Origin: an uncultured Burkholderiales bacterium | GTDB lineage: Bacteria > Pseudomonadota > Gammaproteobacteria > Burkholderiales > Burkholderiaceae_C | Reading direction: 5' to 3' | NCBI GenBank assembly: GCA_903886485.1 | Contig: CAISMH010000017.1 | Coordinates: forward strand, 1 to 64,000 | DNA length: 64,000 nucleotides | Made by a program: the position numbers and the translations under genes | The notes under the pieces: model-generated | Database searches by the model: none | What the model was told of the DNA's origin: nothing | The model's input: the letters and a program-made list of their open reading frames with translations, nothing else | Shown here: piece after piece, positions 9,316-18,608 of the stretch | Layout: the number at the start of each line of letters is the position of its first letter | How positions within the stretch are numbered: the stretch's first letter is position 1

Positions 9316-10233
9316 ATGGGCCGCTTCATGCAACTCGTGCTCGACATGTTTGAGGGCGAGCCTGCACCAGCGCCAACGCGCATCGTGTCTCCTGCGGTGC
9401 AAGGCCCACACCGCCCTTCGGAGCCTTTGGCGCAAGTCCTGCCCAAGGCCCATTACGCACACCCCCGCGCCACAAGGCGTATCCAGTTGGGCTGCACCGA
9501 TGTGGCCTACGCCTTTCGACGCGGTAAGCGTCGCACCATCGGTATGGCGATTGGCCCCGATGGTTTGGAAGTCCGTGCCCCACGCTGGGTGACGCTGGGT
9601 GAAGTGGAATCCGCGCTGCGCGAAAAAGCCGATTGGATCGCCCGCAAGCTGGTCGAGATGCAAGAGCGGCAGCAGCAGCTCGGCGCCGCCCGCATCGTGT
9701 GGGCCGATGGTGTTGTGCTGCCGTATTTGGGCCAACCCATGCAAGTCGTGCTGGACTCCACCCGTACCTTGAAAAAGAACAGCGCACAGTTTGAACCTGC
9801 GCTGCCGCCCCCTGCGTCGTTGGTCGAGTGCATGCCCTTGCGCCATACGCTGCGCCTAGGGCTGCCGCTCAACGCCGAACCTGCACAAATTCGCGATGCG
9901 GTGCAAGCTTGGCTCATGCGCCAAGCCAAAGCTTTGTTTGTGGAACGCCTCGACCACTTCGCGCCGCAACTGGGGGTGCAGTGGCAACGCGTGTCCCTCA
10001 GCAGTGCAGCCACGCGCTGGGGCAGTGCCAGCGCCAATGGCGCCATTCGTCTCAACTGGCGCTTGGTTCACCACAAGCGCGACGTGATTGACTATGTGGT
10101 CGCCCACGAACTCAGCCATTTGCGGGTCATGGACCACAGCCCACGTTTTTGGGAAACCGTGCAAAGCGTCATGCCCGACTACGCGCAGCGCCGCCGTGTC
10201 CTTAAGGATGAACCCTTACCTCCGTGGTCTTGA
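9316..10233 (+). CDS. YgjP-like M48-type metallopeptidase (DUF45)
   Basis: This 305-residue protein ends in a zinc peptidase-like domain with VVAHELSHLRVMDHSPRFWE: the H-E-x-x-H motif followed by a third His. The middle carries the DUF45 pattern RRGKRRTIGMAIGPDGLEVRAP. The family resembles YgjP and the WLM/SprT group; no substrate is established. The start at 9316 follows the plsC stop by 10 nt, and M5 (9328) is an alternative. It closes the glyQ-to-plsC run, and the MerR gene with its own promoter begins just downstream. Confidence 0.75.
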   Translation: MGRFMQLVLDMFEGEPAPAPTRIVSPAVQGPHRPSEPLAQVLPKAHYAHPRATRRIQLGCTDVAYAFRRGKRRTIGMAIGPDGLEVRAPRWVTLGEVESALREKADWIARKLVEMQERQQQLGAARIVWADGVVLPYLGQPMQVVLDSTRTLKKNSAQFEPALPPPASLVECMPLRHTLRLGLPLNAEPAQIRDAVQAWLMRQAKALFVERLDHFAPQLGVQWQRVSLSSAATRWGSASANGAIRLNWRLVHHKRDVIDYVVAHELSHLRVMDHSPRFWETVQSVMPDYAQRRRVLKDEPLPPWS

Positions 10234-10267
10234 GTGGGTTGGTGGGGATTTCCCGCCATAATTGACG

Positions 10268-10283
10268 TTTACGTAAACGTAAA
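10268..10283. promoter_or_regulatory. LiuR-type operator upstream of the MerR gene
   Basis: TTTACGTAAACGTAAA is a 7-2-7 inverted repeat (TTTACGT/ACGTAAA) placed 10 nt before the liuR start and just after a possible -10 CATAAT at 10256-10261. As I recall, LiuR sites in Proteobacteria have this TTTACGT..ACGTAAA form. A binding site here would give autoregulation and control of the downstream thioesterase and liuA. Confidence 0.7.
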
Positions 10284-10293
10284 CAAGGACACC

Positions 10294-10728
10294 ATGGCGA
10301 CCACCTATTCCATCAGCGACTTGGCGCGGGAGTTTGACCTCACCACACGTGCCATCCGTTTTTACGAAGACATGGGTCTGCTTCAGCCCGAGCGCTCGGG
10401 CCCGGGCGGACGCAACCGTGTCTACAGCCACCGCGACCGAACGCGTCTCAAACTCACCCTGCGTGCCAAGCGTCTGGGTTTGTCGCTCAATGAGGCCAAA
10501 GACCTCATCGACATGTACGACACGCCGCGCGACACTGGGGCGCAGCTGCAAAAGTTTTTGCTGGTGCTCGATGCGCACAAGCGCGAGTTAGAGGCGCAAA
10601 TGAGTGAAATCCAAGCCAATCTGGACGAGGTCAAGGCGCATGAAAAAGAAGCCCGCAGTCTGCTCGCCAAGCAAGGTCAAAAGCCCATCAGAAAAACGAC
10701 AAACCCCGTGAAAGGCAAAGCCGCATGA
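10294..10728 (+). CDS. liuR: MerR-family regulator, probable LiuR
   Basis: A 144-residue MerR-type regulator. The N-terminal winged helix-turn-helix has the family pattern SISDLAREFDLTTRAIRFYEDMGLL, and a long coiled-coil helix follows (about residues 80-135) for dimerisation. No metal-binding cysteine cluster is present. The N-terminus and the gene context (liuA two genes downstream) fit LiuR, the regulator of branched-chain amino acid and isovalerate catabolism. The ATG at 10294 follows AAGGAC; an upstream in-frame start at 10234 would place the operator inside the coding region and is rejected. It overlaps the next gene by 4 bp (ATGA). Confidence 0.85.
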   Translation: MATTYSISDLAREFDLTTRAIRFYEDMGLLQPERSGPGGRNRVYSHRDRTRLKLTLRAKRLGLSLNEAKDLIDMYDTPRDTGAQLQKFLLVLDAHKRELEAQMSEIQANLDEVKAHEKEARSLLAKQGQKPIRKTTNPVKGKAA

Positions 10729-11156
10729 CGCACCCCGAACTTCACGCCCGCATCGAAGCCAGCTTTGTGCGCCAAGGCATGATGCAGCACTTGGGTGCGC
10801 GCCTCGTGTCCGTCGCCCCGGGGGAGGTAGAGATTGCACTGCCCTACTCGGAGCGCGTCACCCAGCAGCAAGGCGGCTACCACGGGGGTGCCATGGGTGC
10901 ATTGGCCGACATTGCCGCAGGCTACGCCGGCCTCACGATGGCCCCTGTGGGCCAAGAGGTCACCACGGTCGAATACAAGATCAATTTCCTCGCGGCCTTC
11001 CAAGGCGGCGAGCTGCGCGCTCGCGGCCATGTGGTGCGGGCGGGCAAGCGCCTCATCATCACCACCGCCGAAGTGGTGCACCTCGACGACCACGGGGGCG
11101 AATCACCCTGCGCCTTGATGCAGCAAACCCTTGCCACCGTGAATCAAACTTACTAA
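10725..11156 (+). CDS. PaaI-family hotdog thioesterase
   Basis: A 143-residue hotdog-fold acyl-CoA thioesterase. GGYHGGAMGALADIAAGYAG is the PaaI/YdiI block carrying the His and acidic residue of the active site, followed by VEYKINFLAA. Such enzymes hydrolyse acyl-CoAs and often clear unwanted CoA esters in catabolic pathways. The ATGA overlap with liuR and the 18-nt gap before liuA place it in the liu transcript, where it may relieve trapping of CoA in branched acyl-CoAs (inference). Confidence 0.82.
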   Translation: MTHPELHARIEASFVRQGMMQHLGARLVSVAPGEVEIALPYSERVTQQQGGYHGGAMGALADIAAGYAGLTMAPVGQEVTTVEYKINFLAAFQGGELRARGHVVRAGKRLIITTAEVVHLDDHGGESPCALMQQTLATVNQTY

Positions 11157-11174
11157 GCCCATTGGAGACGCAAC

Positions 11175-12356
11175 ATGAACAACCTACCCGGCCTGAACTT
11201 TCAACTCGGTGAAGACATCGACGCCCTGCGCGACGCCGTGCGCGACTTCGCGCAAGCCGAAATCGCACCGCGCGCCGCGCAGATCGACCACGACGACCAG
11301 TTCCCCATGGACCTGTGGCGCAAGATGGGCGACCTCGGTGTGTTGGGCATCACCGTGGGCGAAGAATACGGCGGCGCCAACATGGGCTACCTCGCCCACA
11401 TGATTGCCATGGAAGAAATCTCGCGGGCCTCGGCCAGCGTCGGCCTGAGCTATGGCGCGCACAGCAACTTGTGCGTGAACCAAATCAAACGCAACGGCAC
11501 ACCAGCGCAACGCGCCAAGTACCTGCCCAAACTCATCAGCGGCGAACACGTGGGCGCCTTGGCCATGTCTGAACCCGGCGCGGGCTCAGACGTCATCAGC
11601 ATGAAGCTCAAGGCCGAGGACAAAGGCGGCTTCTACGTGCTCAACGGCAGCAAGATGTGGATCACCAACGGCCCAGACGCCGACACGCTGGTGGTCTATG
11701 CCAAAACCGAGCCCGAACTGGGTGCCCGTGGGGTGACCGCCTTCTTGATCGAAAAAGGCATGAAGGGCTTCAGCATCGCGCAAAAACTCGACAAACTCGG
11801 CATGCGTGGCAGCCACACCGGTGAGCTGGTGTTTCAAAACGTCGAGGTGCCTGAAAGTCACATCTTGGGCGGCCTCAATATGGGCGCCAAAGTGTTGATG
11901 AGTGGCTTGGACTACGAACGTGCCGTGCTCACGGGCGGCCCCTTGGGCATCATGCAATCGGTGATGGACAACGTCATTCCCTACATCCACGACCGCAAGC
12001 AGTTTGGTCAAAGCATTGGCGAATTTCAACTCATCCAAGGCAAAGTGGCTGATATGTACACCGTGCTGCAAGCTGGTCGCAGCTTTGCCTACACCGTGGC
12101 CAAGAACCTCGACTTGCTCGGCACCGATCACGTGCGCCAAGTGCGCAAAGACTGCGCTTCCGTCATTTTGTGGACAGCCGAAAAAGCCACTTGGATGGCG
12201 GGCGAGGGCGTGCAAATTTTTGGCGGCAACGGCTATATCAACGAATACCCGCTGGGCCGCTTGTGGCGCGATGCCAAGTTGTATGAGATTGGTGCGGGCA
12301 CCAGCGAAATTCGCCGCATGCTGATTGGCCGCGAACTGTTTGCCGAGACAATGTGA
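11175..12356 (+). CDS. liuA: Isovaleryl-CoA dehydrogenase
   Basis: A flavin acyl-CoA dehydrogenase (393 residues) that oxidises isovaleryl-CoA to 3-methylcrotonyl-CoA and passes electrons to ETF. The catalytic Glu is at E248 in [12 protein letters not shown], the internal position diagnostic of isovaleryl-CoA dehydrogenases rather than the C-terminal position of straight-chain enzymes. Other family blocks are [27 protein letters not shown] and the C-terminal [22 protein letters not shown] precedes the start. It is the first committed enzyme of the leucine branch in this cluster. Confidence 0.93.
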   Translation: MNNLPGLNFQLGEDIDALRDAVRDFAQAEIAPRAAQIDHDDQFPMDLWRKMGDLGVLGITVGEEYGGANMGYLAHMIAMEEISRASASVGLSYGAHSNLCVNQIKRNGTPAQRAKYLPKLISGEHVGALAMSEPGAGSDVISMKLKAEDKGGFYVLNGSKMWITNGPDADTLVVYAKTEPELGARGVTAFLIEKGMKGFSIAQKLDKLGMRGSHTGELVFQNVEVPESHILGGLNMGAKVLMSGLDYERAVLTGGPLGIMQSVMDNVIPYIHDRKQFGQSIGEFQLIQGKVADMYTVLQAGRSFAYTVAKNLDLLGTDHVRQVRKDCASVILWTAEKATWMAGEGVQIFGGNGYINEYPLGRLWRDAKLYEIGAGTSEIRRMLIGRELFAETM

Positions 12357-12402
12357 GGGTGCGCTCTGGTTCGGGGTGCTCCCTTTTGGAATGTGTGACG
12401 CA

Positions 12403-14400
12403 ATGACAAAACTACTTGCCCTTTTCTTGGTCCCACCTCGCGCGGTCTTGCACGGTTTGAGTTTGGGTGTGTGCTTGGGCTTGGTCTTGGCTGTCTGGTT
12501 CAGTTTGGCGCGATGCTTCATGTTGGCCTACTACTGGCCCAACCCGGGCGCTGACTTGTGGGCCGAGCTGCCCGTTGCGTTGCTGATGGGGTTTCGGTTT
12601 GACCTCAAGATGGGCGCCATTGCGGCGCTGCTGCTGTTCCCGCTGTTGGGCTGGCGCTGGCGCATGAGCGCGGTGGTCATTCGAGTCTGGGCCAGTGTTT
12701 TTGCGGTGTTGGCCGTCATCAACTTTTACTACTACGGCTTTTACAAATTGCCCATCGACAGTGTGATCTTTGGCTTGGCCGATGACGACACCGTCGCCGT
12801 TGTGCACACCATTTGGCAAGATTTCCCCATGCTGCAAATCGCCGTGGTGCTGGCACTGGCCGTGTGGTCTGCCAATGCGGCTGCTCTGCAAGTGGGCCAG
12901 CGCGTGCTGGGGTGGTTGCAGTCGCGTTGGGTACGTGCGTGGCACTTGTTGTGGATTCCGGTTTTGTTGCTCCTCGTCTTGATGGTGGGCAAAGGCACGC
13001 TCAAAGGCATGGCCTTGCAGTTGGACAACATCACCGCCACCAGCAAACCGTTTTTAAACAACGTCATCCCCAACGGTGTGACCGCGCTCTACAACGCATG
13101 GGATGCTTACCGCACCTCCACCGACATTGGTGAAGAAGACGCAGGCCTCAAGGTCTATGGTTTTCAAACCTACCAAGAGGCCGCCCGTGCTTACGGCATC
13201 ACGGCCACCACGCCGCAAGGTGTGCAGCGTGCCTTGATGGCTTCGGGGCGCAACCAACCCAACGGCAAAAACTTGGTGTTCTTCCAGATGGAGTCGTGGA
13301 GTGCCGAGCCCTTCAAATACCAATCCAAAGACATGGATGTGCTGGCGGGTTTGAACCATCAACTCGACCATGCCTGGGTCTTCAACAACTTCGACGCCGC
13401 GCACCATGGCACGCACCCTGCGCTCGAAGCGATTTTGTTCAACACGCCGGTCACACCCATCACCAACGGCAAATACCGCCACATCCAACTGGATTGGGGC
13501 GTGCCGTTCGCCTTTAAAAAGGCTGGCTATGACACCCTGTTCGTCACCTCTGGCCAGTCGGGCTGGCGCGAACTCAACCGTGTCTTGCTGACCCAAAGTT
13601 TTGATGAAGTCATGGATGCCGCCACCTTGCGCGCCAAGTATCCGGGGGCTGAGGGCGGCATTTGGGGCGTGTGGGATTCCTACATGTTTCGCGCCATCGA
13701 AGAACGCTTGGCGCAACAGCCCAAAGATCGGCCATTGTTCATCTACGCCATGTCCACCACCAACCATCCCCCGTATGAGTTGCCCTCGGACTACAAGCCT
13801 TTCACGTTTGACATCCAAAAGTGGCCCGGCGACAAAGGCTCTGAGCATTTGATTCCCAACTTGCAAACCTACCGCTATGCCAACGACGAGCTGGCCAAGT
13901 TCGTGGCGGCTGTTGAAGGCAGTGCCGCAGGCGCACGCACCCTCGTGGCCGCCACGGGGGACCACAACGTGCGCACCTTTGGTCAATACGCCACCCCTGA
14001 AAGCCAAGTGCTGCGACAGCAAGTGCCATTCGTTGTGTGGGGCGCTGGCAAGTTGGCGTGTCCTCGTGCCTTGCAACAAGCAGCCAGCCATTTAGACATG
14101 TTCCCCACCCTGTTCCCCATGCTGGGCATTGGCGAGGGCTATCTGATGACGGGCCGTGACTTGGCTGCTTGTCCTACGGCGCAAAACGCGGCCGAATCCA
14201 TGGCCGTGACCTTTGTGGGCCAAGCGCGCACCAACAACGCGATCTGGAGCATGGGCAGTGCCAACACCTTGGCCTGTCAACCCGTTGGCAGCGTGTGTGA
14301 ATGGGCGCCCCAGCAAGACGCCAAAGCGCGTGCCCGCGTGGCCTTGTTGGACTGGAATATTCGTCATCACATTCATCAAGCCACGCACCTCAAACACTAA
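12403..14400 (+). CDS. LTA synthase-like sulfatase-fold membrane enzyme
   Basis: About 665 residues. The N-terminal ~200 residues hold four to five membrane helices, and the rest is a periplasmic alkaline phosphatase/sulfatase-fold domain. Probable metal and catalytic positions are E297 (FFQMESW), T337 (HHGTHPALEA, the nucleophile position), MSTTNHPPYE and ATGDHNVRTFG (Asp-His pair). The E to T spacing of 40 residues is close to that in lipoteichoic acid synthase. Gram-negative relatives transfer phosphoglycerol or phosphoethanolamine to envelope glycans, so a role in periplasmic glucan or LPS decoration is plausible but unproven. It lies between liuA and carbonic anhydrase without an obvious pathway link. 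The ATG at 12391 is an alternative start. Confidence 0.75.
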   Translation: MTKLLALFLVPPRAVLHGLSLGVCLGLVLAVWFSLARCFMLAYYWPNPGADLWAELPVALLMGFRFDLKMGAIAALLLFPLLGWRWRMSAVVIRVWASVFAVLAVINFYYYGFYKLPIDSVIFGLADDDTVAVVHTIWQDFPMLQIAVVLALAVWSANAAALQVGQRVLGWLQSRWVRAWHLLWIPVLLLLVLMVGKGTLKGMALQLDNITATSKPFLNNVIPNGVTALYNAWDAYRTSTDIGEEDAGLKVYGFQTYQEAARAYGITATTPQGVQRALMASGRNQPNGKNLVFFQMESWSAEPFKYQSKDMDVLAGLNHQLDHAWVFNNFDAAHHGTHPALEAILFNTPVTPITNGKYRHIQLDWGVPFAFKKAGYDTLFVTSGQSGWRELNRVLLTQSFDEVMDAATLRAKYPGAEGGIWGVWDSYMFRAIEERLAQQPKDRPLFIYAMSTTNHPPYELPSDYKPFTFDIQKWPGDKGSEHLIPNLQTYRYANDELAKFVAAVEGSAAGARTLVAATGDHNVRTFGQYATPESQVLRQQVPFVVWGAGKLACPRALQQAASHLDMFPTLFPMLGIGEGYLMTGRDLAACPTAQNAAESMAVTFVGQARTNNAIWSMGSANTLACQPVGSVCEWAPQQDAKARARVALLDWNIRHHIHQATHLKH

Positions 14401-14411
14401 AAAAACAAAAC

Positions 14412-15065
14412 ATGTCTCACTCCCTCAAACACCTTTTTGACAACAACCGAGAATGGGCGGAGCGCATGGAGCGCGAGCAGCCGGGCTTCTTCTCGCGCTT
14501 GTCGCAGCAGCAGTTGCCTAAGTATTTGTGGATCGGTTGCTCTGACAGTCGCGTGCCGGCCAACCAAATCACGGGCCTCGACCCCGGTGAAGTGTTCGTG
14601 CATCGCAACATCGCCAACGTGGTGGTGCATTCGGATCTGAATGCGCTGTCTGTCATCCAATACGCCGTCGATTGCTTGAAAGTCGAGCACATCATGGTGG
14701 TGGGGCACTACGGTTGTGGTGGCGTCTTGGCCGCCACGCGTGGCTCCCGCATTGGCTTGGCCGACAACTGGCTGCGCCATGTGCAAGACGTGCGTTTGCG
14801 TCACCGTCAGCGCCTCAACCATCTGCCGCAAGAGCAACTCGAAGATGTCATGTGTGAAATGAACGTCATTGAGCAAGTCGGCAACGTGGCGCTGTCCAAC
14901 GTCATGCAAGACGCTTGGAGCCGAGGTCAAAAAGTCGCGATCCATGGCTGGATTTACCGCGTCTCCGACGGCTTGGCCCATGACCTCGATGTGACGATGA
15001 GCCGCCCCGGCGAAGTCGTCGATGTGTTTCGTCGCGCCTTCAAGAAATACCCGCGCGGCGTCTGA
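14412..15065 (+). CDS. can: Beta-class carbonic anhydrase
   Basis: A 217-residue zinc enzyme interconverting CO2 and bicarbonate. The ligands and the Asp-Arg dyad are visible: C43, D45 and R47 in CSDSRVP, then H99 and C102 in GHYGCGG. Length and the N-terminus HLFDNNREWAERM match the Can type. The start at 14412 is 11 nt after the previous stop. It lies inside the acyl-CoA cluster and could provide bicarbonate for the LiuB/LiuD carboxylase (inference). Confidence 0.92.
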   Translation: MSHSLKHLFDNNREWAERMEREQPGFFSRLSQQQLPKYLWIGCSDSRVPANQITGLDPGEVFVHRNIANVVVHSDLNALSVIQYAVDCLKVEHIMVVGHYGCGGVLAATRGSRIGLADNWLRHVQDVRLRHRQRLNHLPQEQLEDVMCEMNVIEQVGNVALSNVMQDAWSRGQKVAIHGWIYRVSDGLAHDLDVTMSRPGEVVDVFRRAFKKYPRGV

Positions 15066-15103
15066 ACTTTTTCACTTTTCAAACCTTCAGCAGGAGACCT
15101 CAC

Positions 15104-16294
15104 ATGACCACCCACACAGACCCCATCGTCATCGTCAGCGCTGCACGCACGCCCATGGGCAGCTTTCAAGGCGACTTCTCAAGCCTTGCCGCACACGACT
15201 TGGGCGGTGCCGCCATTCGTGCCGCTGTTGAACGTGCTGGGATCAACCCCGAGTTGGTGACCGAGGTGTTGTTTGGCAACTGCTTGATGGCCGGTCAAGG
15301 CCAAGCGCCTGCGCGCCAAGCCGCGTTCAAAGGCGGTTTGCCCAAGTCGGCTGGCGCAGTGACCCTTTCCAAAATGTGCGGCTCTGGCATGCGTGCCGCG
15401 ATGTTTGCGCACGACTTGTTGGTCGCAGGCACGCACGATGTCTTGGTGGCCGGTGGCATGGAGAGCATGACCAACGCGCCCTACCTCATGCTCAAGGGTC
15501 GCGGCGGCTATCGCATTGGCCACGACCGCATCTTTGACCACATGATGCTCGACGGTTTGGAAGACGCCTACGAACCCGGCCGCAGCATGGGCACCTTTGG
15601 CGAAGACTGCGCCGCCAAATACAGCTTCACCCGTGCTGAGCAAGACGCTTTCGCCACTGCCAGCGTGCAACGTGCCAAAGCCGCCACCGAGAGTGGTGCC
15701 TTTGCCGCAGAAATCACCCCCGTCACGGTCAAGACCCGTGCGGGCGACACGGTGGTGTCCATTGACGAAGGCCCAGGAAAAATCAAGCTCGACAAAATCA
15801 CCTCGCTCAAACCCGCGTTCAAAAAAGACGGCACCATCACCGCCGCTTCTTGCTCGTCCATCAACGATGGCGGTGCCGCCATGGTGCTGATGCGCGAGAG
15901 CACGGCCAAGAAATTGGGCTGCAAGCCCTTGGCCCGCATCGTCAGCCACGCCACCCACGCCCAAGAGCCGGAGTGGTTCGCCACGGCCCCCGTCGGCGCC
16001 ACCCAAAAAGCCTTGGCCAAAGCGGGCTGGAAAGTGGAAGACGTGGATCTGTGGGAAGTCAACGAAGCCTTTGCCGTGGTGCCCATGGCCTTGATGAAAG
16101 AGCTCAACGTGTCGCACGACAAGGTCAACGTCAACGGCGGCGCGTGTGCCTTGGGCCACCCCATCGGCGCCTCGGGCGCACGCATCATGGTCACGCTCAT
16201 TCACGCCCTCAAAGCACGTGGCCTCAAAAAAGGCTTGGCCACCTTGTGCATCGGCGGCGGCGAAGGCACGGCGGTGGCCTTGGAAATCATGTAA
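15104..16294 (+). CDS. Acetyl-CoA C-acetyltransferase (thiolase)
   Basis: A biosynthetic/degradative-type thiolase of 396 residues. The acyl-accepting Cys is C92 in SKMCGSGMRA; the catalytic His is in GGACALGHPIGASGARI and the second Cys in TLCIGGGEGTA. It splits acetoacetyl-CoA to two acetyl-CoA or the reverse, which fits the end of leucine degradation after HMG-CoA lyase, although no CoA-transferase or acetoacetyl-CoA synthetase is seen in the window. AGGAG lies upstream of the ATG. The next dehydrogenase starts 11 nt after its stop. Confidence 0.9.
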   Translation: MTTHTDPIVIVSAARTPMGSFQGDFSSLAAHDLGGAAIRAAVERAGINPELVTEVLFGNCLMAGQGQAPARQAAFKGGLPKSAGAVTLSKMCGSGMRAAMFAHDLLVAGTHDVLVAGGMESMTNAPYLMLKGRGGYRIGHDRIFDHMMLDGLEDAYEPGRSMGTFGEDCAAKYSFTRAEQDAFATASVQRAKAATESGAFAAEITPVTVKTRAGDTVVSIDEGPGKIKLDKITSLKPAFKKDGTITAASCSSINDGGAAMVLMRESTAKKLGCKPLARIVSHATHAQEPEWFATAPVGATQKALAKAGWKVEDVDLWEVNEAFAVVPMALMKELNVSHDKVNVNGGACALGHPIGASGARIMVTLIHALKARGLKKGLATLCIGGGEGTAVALEIM

Positions 16295-16305
16295 GGACGC
16301 GTGCC

Positions 16306-17436
16306 ATGTTGCTCACCCCTGACCAAACCATGATCCGCGACGCGGTGCGCGACTTTGCCCAACAAGAACTCTGGCCCAACGCGGCCCAGTGGGACAAAGA
16401 GCACACCTTTCCACACGAGGTGCACCAAGGCTTGGCCGCCCTCGGCGCCTATGGCATTTGTGTGCCAGAAGACTTGGGCGGCGCGGGCTTGGACTACACC
16501 ACGCTCGCGATTGTTTTAGAAGAAATCGCCGCAGGCGACGGCGGCACCAGCACCGCCATCAGCGTGACCAACTGCCCCGTCAACGCCATCCTCATGCGCT
16601 ACGGCAACGACGCGCAAAAAAAGCAATGGCTCACGCCCTTGGCCCAAGGCCAGATGCTGGGCGCGTTTTGTTTGACTGAGCCGCATGTCGGCTCTGACGC
16701 GTCTGCACTGCGCACCACTGCTACCAAAGAGGGCGACGCTTACGTCATCAACGGCGTGAAGCAATTCATCACCAGTGGCAAACATGGCCACGTCGCCATC
16801 GTCATCGCCGTCACCGACAAAGGCGCAGGCAAAAAAGGCATGAGCGCCTTCATCGTGCCCACCAGCACGCCCGGCTACCACGTGGCGCGCCTTGAAGACA
16901 AGCTCGGTCAACACAGCAGCGACACCGCGCAAATCAACTTTGACAACTGCCGCATCCCCGCCGAGAACTTGATTGGGCAAGAAGGCGAGGGCTACAAGAT
17001 TGCCCTTTCTGCTTTGGAAGGTGGCCGCATTGGCATCGCCGCACAAAGCATTGGCATGGCACGCAGCGCATTTGAAGCCGCCTTGCACTACAGCAAAGAA
17101 CGCGTGAGCTTTGGCACCGCCATCTTCAACCACCAAGCCGTGGGTTTTCGTTTGGCCGATTGCGCCACCCAACTCGAAGCCGCACGTCAGCTGATGTACC
17201 ACGCCGCCAGCTTGCGCGATGCCGGGTTGCCTTGCTTGAAAGAGGCGGCCATGGCCAAACTCTTTGCCAGCGAAACGGCAGAAAAAGTGTGCAGCGTGGC
17301 CATCCAAACCTTGGGTGGCTATGGTGTGGTCAGCGACTTTCCTGTGGAGCGCATCTACCGCGATGTGCGCGTGTGCCAAATTTACGAAGGCACCAGCGAC
17401 GTGCAAAAAATCATCATCCAGCGCGCATTGGCTTGA
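16306..17436 (+). CDS. Acyl-CoA dehydrogenase (short/branched-chain type)
   Basis: A 376-residue flavin acyl-CoA dehydrogenase. The catalytic base is E361 in [10 protein letters not shown], the C-terminal position of short-chain, short/branched-chain and isobutyryl-CoA dehydrogenases, unlike liuA. Further blocks are [11 protein letters not shown] and [16 protein letters not shown]. The substrate may be 2-methylbutyryl-CoA, isobutyryl-CoA or butyryl-CoA; sequence alone does not decide. It is closely spaced with the thiolase upstream, suggesting one transcript. Confidence 0.87.
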   Translation: MLLTPDQTMIRDAVRDFAQQELWPNAAQWDKEHTFPHEVHQGLAALGAYGICVPEDLGGAGLDYTTLAIVLEEIAAGDGGTSTAISVTNCPVNAILMRYGNDAQKKQWLTPLAQGQMLGAFCLTEPHVGSDASALRTTATKEGDAYVINGVKQFITSGKHGHVAIVIAVTDKGAGKKGMSAFIVPTSTPGYHVARLEDKLGQHSSDTAQINFDNCRIPAENLIGQEGEGYKIALSALEGGRIGIAAQSIGMARSAFEAALHYSKERVSFGTAIFNHQAVGFRLADCATQLEAARQLMYHAASLRDAGLPCLKEAAMAKLFASETAEKVCSVAIQTLGGYGVVSDFPVERIYRDVRVCQIYEGTSDVQKIIIQRALA

Positions 17437-17473
17437 TGGTGTTGGTCTCCGAGGTTTTCGCAAAGGCCTGCGC

Positions 17474-17878
17474 ATGAGCGCGGCACAGGCGTGCCCTTGC
17501 GGACGTGTGAGCGTCAAGCAACGCGCCTTGGCTTATGCTGATTGCTGTGGTCGTTTCATAGAGCACTTCGACACCGTCGCAGCGCCTGACGCCGAACACC
17601 TCATGCGCTCGCGCTACAGCGCCTTTGTGTTGGCACGTGCCGACTACTTGCTGGCCACTTGGCACAGCAGCACACGGCCCGCTTCGCTGGACTTTGAGAC
17701 GGGTGCCAAGTGGCTGGGCCTAGAGGTGCGTGAGCACCAAGCCACCGGCGTGGACAGCGCCGAGGTGACGTTTGTGGCGCGTTACCGCTTGGATGGCCGA
17801 GCCGTGCGTATGCACGAGCGCAGCCGCTTTGTGCGCGAGGGTGGGCGCTGGTTGTATGTCGACGGTGACCCCCTTTGA
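17474..17878 (+). CDS. YchJ-family protein with SEC-C-like cysteine motif
   Basis: A 134-residue small protein. The N-terminal CPCG...ADCCGRF (C7, C9, C24, C25) is a SEC-C-type zinc-binding motif, and [21 protein letters not shown] is the hallmark of the YchJ (UPF0225) family, which has an NTF2-like fold. Function is unknown. The start at 17474 is chosen because it places the cysteine motif at the N-terminus; the longer reading frame overlaps the dehydrogenase. Confidence 0.82.
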   Translation: MSAAQACPCGRVSVKQRALAYADCCGRFIEHFDTVAAPDAEHLMRSRYSAFVLARADYLLATWHSSTRPASLDFETGAKWLGLEVREHQATGVDSAEVTFVARYRLDGRAVRMHERSRFVREGGRWLYVDGDPL

Positions 17879-17888
17879 TCATTCCCGC

Positions 17889-18539
17889 ATGACCTTTGAA
17901 GCCGTTTTGTTTGATTGCGATGGCGTGCTGGTGGACAGCGAAGCCATCACCTGCGGTGCGCTGCGCGACATGCTGGATGAAAACGGTTGGCGCTTGAGTT
18001 TGGCTGAGTGCATGGCGTACTTTGTGGGGCACAGCGTGCGCAGCCGCGCCGACTTGATCGAAGCGCACACGGGCAAGCCCTTGACGGACGCGTTCATGGA
18101 CGAGTTCTACCGTCGCCGCAACATGCGACTCGACAACGAAATCACCGCCATCGAGGGCATCCACGACGCTGTGCGTCATGTGCACGATCGTTGCGAAGGC
18201 CGCATTGCCGTGGCGTCAGGCGCTGACCGATTCAAGGTGGAGATGATGTTGCAACGCGTGGGCCTTGCGCCCTACTTTGAAGGCCGCATCTTCAGTGGCC
18301 ACGAAACGCCACGCAGCAAACCGCACCCCGATGTGTACTTGGCCGCCGCCGCGCATTTGCAAGTTGACCCAACGCGTTGCTTGGTGGTGGAGGACACGCC
18401 CGTGGGCATCACGGCGGGTGTGGCGGCTGGCGCTACTGTTTGGGCCTATGCGCCGCCCTTAGTACCTACGGAGGTGCTTGTTCAAGCGGGGGCCAAACAT
18501 GTGTTTGCGCATATGAATGAATTGCGTCTTTACAAGTAG
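17889..18539 (+). CDS. HAD-superfamily phosphatase (beta-phosphoglucomutase-like)
   Basis: A 216-residue HAD hydrolase. The nucleophile motif is FDCDGVLVDSE near the N-terminus, with VASGADRFKVEMML (motif II), KPHPDVYLAAA (motif III Lys) and VVEDTPVGITAG (motif IV). The alpha-helical cap after motif I places it with phosphoglycolate phosphatase and beta-phosphoglucomutase relatives (YieH/GS1 group). The substrate is unknown. The gene begins 10 nt after the YchJ-like stop. Confidence 0.83.
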   Translation: MTFEAVLFDCDGVLVDSEAITCGALRDMLDENGWRLSLAECMAYFVGHSVRSRADLIEAHTGKPLTDAFMDEFYRRRNMRLDNEITAIEGIHDAVRHVHDRCEGRIAVASGADRFKVEMMLQRVGLAPYFEGRIFSGHETPRSKPHPDVYLAAAAHLQVDPTRCLVVEDTPVGITAGVAAGATVWAYAPPLVPTEVLVQAGAKHVFAHMNELRLYK

Positions 18540-18608
18540 CATTGAGTTGATGGGGCTCGCCATGCCCCAGAAGAAGACTGATTCAGCATTGAAACGAAGG
18601 ATGAAAAA

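Noticed and set aside
18551..18569. Hairpin TGGGGC-N7-GCCCCA before the VOC gene as a terminator
   Set aside because: No T-run follows; the sequence after it is GAAGAAGACTG.
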